A stretch of DNA of 64,000 nucleotides, from positions 62,001 through 126,000 of the forward strand of contig CAWHHZ010000012.1 of the NCBI GenBank assembly GCA_963829355.1, given 5' to 3'. The DNA comes from CAWHHZ01 sp963829355 (GTDB lineage Bacteria; Acidobacteriota; Thermoanaerobaculia; Gp7-AA8; JAHWKK01). The notes beneath the pieces are model-generated. The model saw only the letters and a program-made list of their open reading frames with translations, had not been told where the DNA came from and searched no databases. Positions 54,012-62,686 of the stretch are shown in pieces (position 1 is the first letter of the stretch; each line of letters opens with the position of its first letter). Both the position numbers and the translations under genes were made by a program.

Positions 54012-56300
54012 TCATCGCTCGTTGCTGTTGATCAGGACCTCTCCGAACGCGAGATCTTCCGCCGCAAGAACATAGAGCGTCGGAGGCATTCCCGCGGATT
54101 GCTGCCGGAGTGCCTGATAGTAGAGCTCGAAATCCGCCTGGGGTCTTGCGAGTCCCATGAAAATGAGGTCAGCGTCGGCCGAGGACTCGCGCAGGATGTC
54201 GATGAATGCGCGATCTCTGGCCGGGATGATCTCGAACTCCGCGCCAGTTCGTGCTGTCTTCACAATCGACGCGAGATTCTCGGCTGCGGCCTCCACTGCG
54301 GACTCGGAGCTCACCACCATCTTGAGCACCACCCGCGCCTCCCGCCATTGATGACTCGTCTGCAGGAGGTAGGCGAGGATCATCATGAGTCCTCCGTTGA
54401 GATTCAATCCTCCCCACCAGACGTCGATCCGCTGTTTCTCGCCGAATCGCATCTCCATGTCGTCCTGGAGAATCAGAACATTGCGCCTGGCATTGTGAAA
54501 CCCCGTCACCATGCGGCAGTACGCCGCGCGATGCTCCGGCTTCTCCGTATCGCCCAGCAGAATCGTGTTAGGAACGACGTTGCCGAGACCGTAGTGGCGG
54601 ACGAGCATGTCCGCTCCGGCGAACGTGTCCTCGGCCGCAACGACCCTCACGAGACTCTGCACACCCCTCGCTTCGAGGTAATCTCTGATCGTCGACTGCA
54701 TCGACAGCACTCGTTCCTCTGTCATCGATTCACGGGGCAGAACCGTCGCAACTGTGAGCATCCCCCGGCTGTGTCCCAACGCGTTCGCGAGCTCGATCAG
54801 GTGCCAGCGGCGGGTGGGAGCACCCGAGAGTACGAGCAGTTGCGGCCGCCAGTTCTTCGGATCAGCAGGTGTGTTGAGCCGAAGGAGAGAAATTCTGAGC
54901 GCCGCCATCCAGATCCCGTGTCGCACGTCGCCCCACGCGGTCTTCATTTCGCGCCGCTCGAGCACGAGGTAGATGATCAGGACGAAGACGGCCGCGATGA
55001 TTGTCGCGACGGCGTTGATGAGAAACATCACCGCGATGCAGCCGATGGCGCCGAGGATCGAGAATGACCAATGCACGCGGAAAGTCGGACGGAACGACGG
55101 GCTTCGGAGGAATCTCTCGATGCCGGCCGCAATATTCAGCACGCCGTACGTGGTGAGAAAGAACATCGTCAGCACGGGAGCGATGATGTCGAGCGTGGCG
55201 AATGAGACGGCGAGCAGCGCGATCGCTAGAGTGAATAGAGTCCCATTTCGTGGCTCATCGGCTTGTCCATGACCCTTGCCCATCCATGAGAGGGAACGCG
55301 GCAGTACACCGTCCCGAGCGAGTGCCTGCAGTACGCGTGGGGCTCCGAGGATGCTTCCGAGAGCGCTGGAGAGCGTGGCGCCCCAGACTCCGAGGATGAT
55401 CGCGTCGCCCCAGAATGCGATGCGCCGCATGATGAGCGGCTCCTCGACCAGGGTCGCAGCATCGGCGCGGGAAGCAAGGATGATCGGAAGCACCATGTAG
55501 ATGATGTATCCCGCTCCCACCGCCATCAGGGTTCCGCGTGGAATTGCACGCGACGGATCACGGAGGTCTCCCGACATGTTGACCCCGGCCATGATGCCGG
55601 TGACGGCCGGAAAGAATACGGCGAAGACTACCCAGAAAGATGCCGAGGATCTCGCCGGAACGCCCCACATCTCAACGGATGTTTGTTCTATAGGGCTGCC
55701 GAAGAAGAGGGACAGGAGCGACAGAGCGATTGCCGCCATAATGAAATACTGCGCCTTGATCGCCGTACGGGCCGACTTGAGAGCGAGAGCCGCAATCAGC
55801 AGCGTTGTCACGATCCCGACGATACGCTGGTCGAGGGATGGGAAGACGAGCACGACACTCTCGGCGAATCCGACCGTGTAGAGGGCGACCGATAGCGCCT
55901 GCGCCACAAAGAGAGGGATCCCGACCGCGCCACCCGTTTCCACGCCCAGGGATCGGCTGATCATGTAATACGCACCCCCCGCCCGTACTCGCTGGTCAGT
56001 TGCAATCTCGGCGATGGAGAGAGCCGTGAGTAACGTGATGGAGGTGGAAAGGGTGACGATGATCAGTGTGCCGACGAGTCCGACGTTGCCGACGACCCAG
56101 CCGAACCGGAGGTACATGATCACGCCGAGAATCGTGAGAATCGATGGCGTGAATACTCCGCCGAACGTGCCGAGTCCGGCACCGCCGGCTTTCAGAACAG
56201 TCTTTGGATCCGTAGTTCCGTTCGAGTGGGTCTGCGGCACGGGGGGGATTGTAGCGGAGGGGAGGGACCAGCGCTCATTGAAAGTCACGATGCATCGCAT
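54012..56300 (-). CDS. SLC12-type (cation-chloride cotransporter-like) APC transporter
   Basis: From the ATG at 56300 the protein is 762 residues. The transmembrane part opens GVFTPSILTILGVIMYLRFG, the helix 1 signature of cation-chloride cotransporters, and has about 12 helices including FAVFFPAVTGIMAGVNMSGD. The C-terminal 300 residues are a cytoplasmic universal-stress-like domain (RPQLLVLSGAP, LIFMGLARPQADF), as in bacterial SLC12 relatives. It may move K+, Cl- or amino acids. The start is uncertain: an ATG at 56447 and a GTG near 56242 are alternatives, none with a strong ribosome binding site. Confidence 0.82.
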   Translation of the reverse strand: MRCIVTFNERWSLPSATIPPVPQTHSNGTTDPKTVLKAGGAGLGTFGGVFTPSILTILGVIMYLRFGWVVGNVGLVGTLIIVTLSTSITLLTALSIAEIATDQRVRAGGAYYMISRSLGVETGGAVGIPLFVAQALSVALYTVGFAESVVLVFPSLDQRIVGIVTTLLIAALALKSARTAIKAQYFIMAAIALSLLSLFFGSPIEQTSVEMWGVPARSSASFWVVFAVFFPAVTGIMAGVNMSGDLRDPSRAIPRGTLMAVGAGYIIYMVLPIILASRADAATLVEEPLIMRRIAFWGDAIILGVWGATLSSALGSILGAPRVLQALARDGVLPRSLSWMGKGHGQADEPRNGTLFTLAIALLAVSFATLDIIAPVLTMFFLTTYGVLNIAAGIERFLRSPSFRPTFRVHWSFSILGAIGCIAVMFLINAVATIIAAVFVLIIYLVLERREMKTAWGDVRHGIWMAALRISLLRLNTPADPKNWRPQLLVLSGAPTRRWHLIELANALGHSRGMLTVATVLPRESMTEERVLSMQSTIRDYLEARGVQSLVRVVAAEDTFAGADMLVRHYGLGNVVPNTILLGDTEKPEHRAAYCRMVTGFHNARRNVLILQDDMEMRFGEKQRIDVWWGGLNLNGGLMMILAYLLQTSHQWREARVVLKMVVSSESAVEAAAENLASIVKTARTGAEFEIIPARDRAFIDILRESSADADLIFMGLARPQADFELYYQALRQQSAGMPPTLYVLAAEDLAFGEVLINSNER

Positions 56301-56430
56301 TACCCCGGCCACACCCGCAGGTCCAGGTGTTTGCACACTATCATGGACAGGTTTACATTCTGGACGAGTGGGGAAGAGTCGGCGCTGAGGAACATCAGCC
56401 CGTCTGATCGCGTTTGTTGGACACGGTGCC

Positions 56431-57481
56431 ATGAGAATGATCTTCAATCCGTTTCAACTTCCTCTCAGATCCGCCGCTCCACGTGCATTGATGGTCTTTC
56501 TTGCGCTCGTCTTTGCCGTTCTTTTCGCCAGCGCCTGCAATAGCGACAGTGACGAGCGCGCTTGCCTCGAAAAGCCGGCGCGTGTTCGGAACCCTTCCCG
56601 AGACGATGCCGGGGAGTGAGCACGACAGCCCGAAGATGATCGACCTCGGCCGGGAGCTCTTCGTGTCGAATGAGTTGTCGGTCAATCGAACTCAGTCGTG
56701 TCACACGTGCCATCGGCTCGACGGGGCTGGTGTGGACCGCCTCCCCACTTCTCCCGGAGCGCTCGGAGGTCTGGGTGCCCGAAACACTCCAACGGTGATC
56801 AACGCCGGATTCCACGCGACGCAGTTCTGGGATGGGCGTGCCGTCACCCTCGAAGAGCAGGCAACCGGCCCCCTGTTCAACCCGATCGAGATGGCCATGC
56901 CGTCTGAAGATGCAGTGATCGCGCGGCTGCGAAAGTCCCCGTTCCGGGACGACTTCGCGGCCGCATTCCCGGATGATGCGGAGCCAGTGACGATGGCGAA
57001 TCTGACCGCCGCGGTCGCCGCGTTCCAGCGGACACTGATCTCGAGGGACCGCTTCGATCAGTTCATGGCGGGCGATTACGACGCTCTGACGATCGAGGAG
57101 AAGCACGGGCTGAAAGTGTTCATGGCCACCGGATGCGCCAGTTGCCATGGGGGGCCGCTGCTCGGTGGCAACATCTTTCAGAAGCTCGGCATCGTGAACG
57201 AGTATCCGAATGATTCCGACATCGGAAGGGCAGCGTTGACCAATCGGAATCGCGATCGGTTCGTCTTCAAGGTCCCGGCTCTGCGCAATGTCGCCCTCAG
57301 CGGACCTTACTTTCACGATGGATCGGTGGAGACCCTCCCGGAGGCAGTCGACGAGATGGCGTGGCTTCAACTCGGCCGGAAGCTGCCGCAGGAGGATCGC
57401 GACGCCATCGTCGTCTTCCTCAACTCACTGACGGATACGAGCGGCGTCGCATCGATGAAGATCGAAGAGATCCCCGAGTAG
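56431..57481 (+). CDS. Dihaem cytochrome c peroxidase / MauG family (frameshifted near start)
   Basis: The frame starting at 56431 encodes a signal sequence with VFAVLFASAC, a lipobox-like end. Between about 56560 and 56585 one extra base shifts into the frame that reads VFGTLPETMPGSEHDSPKMIDLG. The remaining 300 residues are a CcpA/MauG-type protein with two haem sites, CHTCH and CASCH, and family stretches WDGRAVTLEEQA and FKVPALRNVALSGPYFHDG. These proteins reduce hydrogen peroxide or oxidise proteins in the periplasm. Without repair the enzyme would have no export signal, so an indel error is likely. Confidence 0.85.
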
Positions 57482-57488
57482 GATGTGT

Positions 57489-57621
57489 GTGGGTCGCGCG
57501 TCTCGCGCGATGCATCCCTGCCGGGCGTCTCGCCGGCATGCCATTGAGCCGAAGTTCGCGTTCCCACTCAACCGTCAGGGGGCGAGACACCCCCTGACAT
57601 CGCGCGAGACGCGCGACCCAC
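57489..57621. repeat. Perfect 23-bp inverted repeat element, family D
   Basis: The arms 57489-57511 (GTGGGTCGCGCGTCTCGCGC...) and 57599-57621 are exact inverses over 23 bp. The inside contains a second hairpin at 57574-57598, GTCAGGGGG with CCCCCTGAC. The 133-bp unit fills the gap between the convergent peroxidase and luciferase-like genes. No other copy is in the window. Confidence 0.8.
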
Positions 57622-57624
57622 TGT

Positions 57625-58623
57625 TTACGCGAAAGCCTCGGCGATCAGCTCGTATGACCGACGTCGATCTTCGTGTTTGAAGGTCATCGTCACGATCATG
57701 ACTTCCTCGGCGCCGTACTCGTCGGCTGCGGCCTCGATCTGCCGTCGTACGGTTGACGGGGAGCCGACGAGGTTCCGGCGCCGGCGTCCACCGGAAGAGC
57801 TGCCGCGCGCTGGCTCCGACTCCAGGTAGGCGAGGGCCTTCTCGATCGGGGGAACGGGAATGAGCTGCCCTCTCATCAGCAGCTTGAACATCATCCGCGC
57901 ACTCGAGGAGATCGCGCGAGCCTCCTCGTCCGTCTCTGCACATGTCACCCATACCGAGACGATGCTCTTCGGCTGCTGAATCGATCGCGCCGGCGTGAAG
58001 TTGCTGCGGTACGTTCGGACGATTTCCGCGCCACCGGCGTTGATGAAGTCGGCAAAGGCGTAGGGGAGTCCGAGCTCTGCAGCCCACTCTCCACTCTGGG
58101 GGGAGCTGCCGAGGAGCCAGAGCTCCGGCTTTCCAGGCCGTCCCGGAAGGAGGGACAGATGGCGGAATGGATGATCGGCCGGAAGATCGTCATCGAGGTA
58201 TCCGATCAGCTCGACCAGTTGTGCGGGAAAGTCGTCAGGCGCGGCCTGCCTCCGGTCGCGCTGGAGTGCGAATGCGGTTCGCGGATCAGTTCCCGCTGCA
58301 CGGCCGAGGCCGAGGTCGACACGTCCGGGGTGAAGAGCGCTGAGGATGCTCCACGTCTCGGCAACCTTGAGAGGGCTGTAGTGCGGGAGCATCACCCCAC
58401 CACTGCCGATCCTGATGTGCGATGTTGCGGCGCCGATCGCGCCGACGACGACCTCCGGACTCGCGCAGGCGAGCGAGGGCGTGCCGTGGTGTTCGGCTAC
58501 CCAGTAGCGCGCGTATCCGAGACTCTCGCAGAGGCGCGCGAGATCGATCGTATTGTGCAGCGCTTCCGCGCCGGAAGACCCCTCGGAGATCGGTGACTGG
58601 TCGAGAACGCTGAGTGTGAGCAT
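57625..58623 (-). CDS. Luciferase-like (LLM class) flavin-dependent oxidoreductase
   Basis: This 332-residue protein has the bacterial luciferase/alkanal monooxygenase fold. Signatures are LSVLDQSPISEG at the start, RYWVAEHHGTPSLACASPEV, RIGSGGVMLPHYSPLKVAE and LGLGRAAGTD. It belongs to the MsnO8/YhbW-like subgroup, which uses reduced FMN. The substrate is unknown. A family D repeat lies just beyond its stop. It is a single gene. Confidence 0.9.
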   Translation of the reverse strand: MLTLSVLDQSPISEGSSGAEALHNTIDLARLCESLGYARYWVAEHHGTPSLACASPEVVVGAIGAATSHIRIGSGGVMLPHYSPLKVAETWSILSALHPGRVDLGLGRAAGTDPRTAFALQRDRRQAAPDDFPAQLVELIGYLDDDLPADHPFRHLSLLPGRPGKPELWLLGSSPQSGEWAAELGLPYAFADFINAGGAEIVRTYRSNFTPARSIQQPKSIVSVWVTCAETDEEARAISSSARMMFKLLMRGQLIPVPPIEKALAYLESEPARGSSSGGRRRRNLVGSPSTVRRQIEAAADEYGAEEVMIVTMTFKHEDRRRSYELIAEAFA

Positions 58624-58678
58624 GAGTGTGAGGTGCTTCGAGCATCGTACCAGCTCCGAACCACCAGTGACGCAGGGC

Positions 58679-59057
58679 AGTCATCCTGAGCGCCAGCGAA
58701 GACGATCGGGAACGAGGCCTGACTGTCGCGTTCTTTCCGTCGAGGACTGTGCGCCGTTCTTTCCGTCGTAGCCACATCGAGGCCGTAATCGGGATCCAGT
58801 CAGGAAATGTCCACTTCAGCTTGCAGCTCCGCCGCGGCTCGAAGCGGTGATGTACAGAGAGCTCGTCCTTCGGCGAGCTCAGCATCGAAAGAAGGCGCAA
58901 GTCATCGCTGCACAGTCTCGCGCAGCGAAGGATCGGGTGCGTCCTGACTGTCGCGTCTCTTTCCGTCCTGCCAGTCGGGCCGTACGCGATCCTTCGACCG
59001 TCCCTTCGGCTTCGCTCAGGGCAGGCCTCCGCTGCGCTCCGGCGGCTCAGGATGACT
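58679..59057. repeat. Composite inverted-repeat region, family C, copy 2
   Basis: The ends AGTCATCCTGAGCG and the inverse CTCAGGATGACT match copy 1 at 38387-38514. The interior contains CGATCCTTCG, CTTCGCTCAGG, repeated CTGACTGTCGCG-TTCTTTCCGTC blocks, and a copy (58859-58883) of the hairpin found at 52398. It fills nearly all of the 450-bp gap between the luciferase-like and aldehyde dehydrogenase genes and has no gene. Confidence 0.7.
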
Positions 59058-59073
59058 GCCTGTCGGGGCCGGA

Positions 59074-60624
59074 TCAGGGTTTGATGTAGAGGAGCCAGAC
59101 TGCCTTCACGCCCGCCCCGAGCCTGCGGAACAGCCCGCGACCGTGCGTGAAGACGAGGAATGCGTCGAGGCCTTCCTGCACATTGCCGCGGTAGTAGTGC
59201 CAGTAAGACTCGCGAAACCGGGAGAAGCGATCGATGATGGTCGAGCGCGTACGGACGCACTCCATCAGGCCAGCTTCTCCGTGGGTGTGGCCGGTGCCAC
59301 TCGACTTGATCCCGCCGTAAGGCATATCCGCGATAAGGGCCACGATCACAGAATCATTGATCGAAACAGTGCCTGCCTCGATCGAGCGTGCGAGCTCGGT
59401 GGCGCGTGCGACGTCTCTGCTCCAGATACTCGCGCTGAGACCGTATCTGGAGGCGTTCGCCTGATCCACGGCTTCAGCGGCGTCACGGACTCGTACGATC
59501 GGCAGAAGCGGACCGAACGTCTCTTCCTCGATCACCTTCATGTCCGGAGTCACGTCCACGAGAACGGTGGGAGGAAAGTGGAACTCATCCTCGCGTCCGG
59601 AGCCGCGTGAAGCGACTCGAGCACCGCGATCCAGAGCATCGTCGAGCTGAAGCTGGAGCTGGTGCTTCTGGCCGAGCGAGATCGGCGGCCCAACGGCTGA
59701 CTGTTCCTGTTCATCGAGTCGGCGCACTGCCGCATTCAGATGTCCGAGAAACTCGTCGTAGACTTCATCGACGACGAAAACGCGCTTCGGCGCCACGCAT
59801 GTCTGACCAGCGTTGGTGAAGCGCCCCCACGTGATCCCTTCCGCTGCAGTCTTCAGGTGAGCGTCTTCGAGAACGATGGCCGGATCGCTTCCACCGAGCT
59901 CGAGCACGTAAGGCGTCATGGTGCGCGAGGCCGCGGCTGCGATCTTTCGTCCGGTCGCCTCGCTGCCGATGAAGAAGATCTTGTCGACATTCGAGTTGAC
60001 GAGCGACGCTCCAGTCTCACCGGCTCCCTGCGTCACCTGCAGAAGATCCTCGGGAAGACCCGCGTCCGTCATCAGTTGAGCGAGCAGTGCTCCACACGAT
60101 GGAGTAAGCTCCGAAGGCTTCAGGATGACGCCGTTTCCCGCGGCGAGTGCGGGGATGACGAGTCCGCTCGAGAGAAGGAACGGGTAGTTCCATGGCGTGA
60201 TCGCTGCGACGACTCCGTAGGGCTCCATCTCGGTGAGGATCGTCTTGCGCCAGATTGCCAGGTTCGATGATCTCCAGCGACGGGGCGCCAGAGCACGAGG
60301 GGCGAGGCGTGCGTAATATCGCGCGAACTCGACTGCGCCGAAGATCTCGAAGAACGCCTCGGTCGCCGACTTTCCGGTCTCGTCGGCAATCGTTCCGGCG
60401 ATCGAAATCCTGCGCTCGACGACGAGCTGCCGGAACCGCTCGAGAACTCGCGCTCGCTCTACGGGCGGAAGCATTCTCCAGCCCTCCTGCGCGCCGCGTG
60501 ACCGCTCCACGGCCTCGTCGACGGCTGCTTTGTCAGCGGAGCCGAACTCGGCCCAGATCTCACCGGTCGCGGGGTTACGCGATCTGACAGTGGTGGATGC
60601 TTGATCCGTCGGAGCTTCGGTCAT
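59074..60624 (-). CDS. NAD(P)-dependent aldehyde dehydrogenase
   Basis: This 516-residue protein has the ALDH signatures: ITPWNYPF, the cofactor loop GSEATGRKIA, general base Glu242 in LELGGSDP and catalytic Cys276 in NAGQTCVAP. The C-terminal 40 residues past the core (FSRFRESYWHYYRGN through VKAVWLLYIKP) are basic and partly hydrophobic, like membrane-associated or fatty-aldehyde enzymes. It oxidises aldehydes to acids, and the substrate could be a long-chain aldehyde. It is 58 bp after the thiamine-diphosphate enzyme gene on the same strand, so the two may be co-transcribed. Confidence 0.92.
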   Translation of the reverse strand: MTEAPTDQASTTVRSRNPATGEIWAEFGSADKAAVDEAVERSRGAQEGWRMLPPVERARVLERFRQLVVERRISIAGTIADETGKSATEAFFEIFGAVEFARYYARLAPRALAPRRWRSSNLAIWRKTILTEMEPYGVVAAITPWNYPFLLSSGLVIPALAAGNGVILKPSELTPSCGALLAQLMTDAGLPEDLLQVTQGAGETGASLVNSNVDKIFFIGSEATGRKIAAAASRTMTPYVLELGGSDPAIVLEDAHLKTAAEGITWGRFTNAGQTCVAPKRVFVVDEVYDEFLGHLNAAVRRLDEQEQSAVGPPISLGQKHQLQLQLDDALDRGARVASRGSGREDEFHFPPTVLVDVTPDMKVIEEETFGPLLPIVRVRDAAEAVDQANASRYGLSASIWSRDVARATELARSIEAGTVSINDSVIVALIADMPYGGIKSSGTGHTHGEAGLMECVRTRSTIIDRFSRFRESYWHYYRGNVQEGLDAFLVFTHGRGLFRRLGAGVKAVWLLYIKP

Positions 60625-60682
60625 CGCCCGCCATTATGTCGCACTGGCGGGAGGATGTGAGGCAGCGCGGGAGCCTCCTCCC

Positions 60683-62410
60683 TCACATCGAGATGGCTCC
60701 CTTTCGGAAGGCGGTGGAGCCGATTCGTGCGTTGATGACGACCGGGATACTTTCTGCGGCTGCGGTGCGGGCCTGCTCGAGCACCGTACCGATGTCACTC
60801 TCCGAGCTGAGATCGAACCCTCGTCCCCCGAGAGCCTCGGCGACGAGATGGTAATCGCTCGAACGAAGACGGCAGCCGGTGTCGTCGCCGAGGATCTCGA
60901 TCTGCTCTCTCGCGATCTGCGTCCAGCAGGCGTCATTACCGATCACCGCGATGAGTGGCAGACCGTGCCGCACGAACGTGTCGAGCTCCGCGAGTCCGAA
61001 TCCGGAGGACCCGTCACCCCACAGGAGCCAGACTTCGTAGTCCGGCCGCGCGATGGCTGCGGCGAGGGCGAATCCCGCGCCGACTCCGAGTGTGCCGAAC
61101 GGGCCTGGGTCGAGCCACGAGAGTGGTCCGCGCGGGCGGACGACGTACGACGCCGTTGCCACGAAATCGCCGCCGTCCGCCACGAGGATGCTCCGGTCCG
61201 GAAGAAATTGGTCGAGCTCTCGAAGGAGTGCCACCGGATTGATTCCGTCAGTCTTCTTCGCGGCCATCGCAGCGACCTCGTCGTCGCGGGACTGGTCCCG
61301 CCTACGCAGAGACTCGAGCCATTCTTCGTGACTGGGGTGCCGCGCGGCGGACGTAGTCCCCAGCCGGCTCAGGACGTCCCCAGGATCGGCGTGGACAGCC
61401 AACGTCGGTTTCCGGTTCATCTTCAACTCGGCGCGACTCCGGTTGATTGAAACGACGCGGGTTCTGCCTGGGATCTGTCTGCCGTAGTCGAGACGGAAGT
61501 CGGCGGGAACGCCTGCGAGGACGACGAGATCGGCCTCACGTAGAGCCTCTCGTCGCCGATGACGCATGTGCAGAGGATGATCCGCTCCCAGGAGGCCTCT
61601 CGCCATGCCGCTGAGCCAGACAGGTGCGGCGAGCTGCTCGAGTGAGCTGACGAGAAGGGGGTGCCGGGAGGGGTTCGCTGCTGTCTGGCTGCCGATGATG
61701 ATGACGGGGCGGCGGCTTGTCTCCAGCATCGACGCGACACGGTCGATCTCCCGCTCACTCGCCGTCATCGAGTCGAAGCCGGGAGCTGATTCGTCCTCCG
61801 GTCCCGTGGCAAATGCGCGATTGAGGTAGTACTCGAGATAGCGGTTCACGAGCCGTCCGGCGATGGTGGTCGGGGAGGAGCCGCTCTTCTTCCCGAACCA
61901 CTCGCGGACGAGAGACTCCTCGTAGAGCAGATCCACACCGCACTCCACGAAGACTGGTCCCGGAATGCCATTCCGGGCGACGGCGAAGGCGGTGCGCAGG
62001 AGCGGCGCAAGATCTCGCACTCTTGTTGCGCGTTTCGCCCACTTGACGTGTGAACGGATCAGCTCCAGTTGGTCGATGTCCTGCAGCGCACCGCGACCGC
62101 GCAATGGTCCGGCGGTCGCGCCGCCGATCAGCACGAGAGGGGAGTGCGCCATTCTGGCGTTCCGCAGTGCAGTGAGAGTGTTCGTGACTCCCGGTCCCGC
62201 GGTGACGACGGCAACGCCGGGGACGCCGGTGAGTCTTGCCGTAGCGTCGGCCGCAAACACGGCCGTTGCCTCGTGCCGGGTATCGATGACACGAATTCCG
62301 AGAGAGTTTGCCGCGGTGAGAATCGGGGACACGTGACCGCCGCAGAGAGTAAACAGAGTCGTGACTCCCTCATGGGCCAGTACGCGGGCGATGCGATCAC
62401 CTCCGTGCAT
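60683..62410 (-). CDS. Thiamine-diphosphate-dependent enzyme (ILVBL / acetolactate synthase-like)
   Basis: This 575-residue protein has three TPP-enzyme domains. The pyrimidine domain has the catalytic glutamate in TRHEATAVFAADATARLTG. The middle domain is at about 215-340. The pyrophosphate domain has the TPP motif LLWGDGSSGF and IGNDACWTQIAREQ. It resembles the ILVBL/HACL (2-hydroxyacyl-CoA lyase) group and acetolactate synthases, and lacks a clear regulatory partner gene. With the aldehyde dehydrogenase next to it, a lyase releasing a fatty aldehyde that is then oxidised is a reasonable inference. Confidence 0.88.
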   Translation of the reverse strand: MHGGDRIARVLAHEGVTTLFTLCGGHVSPILTAANSLGIRVIDTRHEATAVFAADATARLTGVPGVAVVTAGPGVTNTLTALRNARMAHSPLVLIGGATAGPLRGRGALQDIDQLELIRSHVKWAKRATRVRDLAPLLRTAFAVARNGIPGPVFVECGVDLLYEESLVREWFGKKSGSSPTTIAGRLVNRYLEYYLNRAFATGPEDESAPGFDSMTASEREIDRVASMLETSRRPVIIIGSQTAANPSRHPLLVSSLEQLAAPVWLSGMARGLLGADHPLHMRHRRREALREADLVVLAGVPADFRLDYGRQIPGRTRVVSINRSRAELKMNRKPTLAVHADPGDVLSRLGTTSAARHPSHEEWLESLRRRDQSRDDEVAAMAAKKTDGINPVALLRELDQFLPDRSILVADGGDFVATASYVVRPRGPLSWLDPGPFGTLGVGAGFALAAAIARPDYEVWLLWGDGSSGFGLAELDTFVRHGLPLIAVIGNDACWTQIAREQIEILGDDTGCRLRSSDYHLVAEALGGRGFDLSSESDIGTVLEQARTAAAESIPVVINARIGSTAFRKGAISM

Positions 62411-62686
62411 GCATCGATTCTACGCACATCGCTGCCGAAGAGGTGAGCGACGCGAAATCACTTCCCTCTGTGACGTCACTCGAGCACGTATCGATTGATA
62501 CATCCACCCACGTCCAGCGTCTCGCTCGCAGCGGGCGTACGGCACATACAGAAACGGGGGAGGCATCGAGAATCACATTCCAGATTCATCAGGCATCAGC
62601 AGGGTCGAATCGATGCGCTTTCAAACAGGAGTACCGGCTGCCTCACCGGCTGCCGGTCGTTCGGTCAGGTCCAAGGAGGAACCGAC

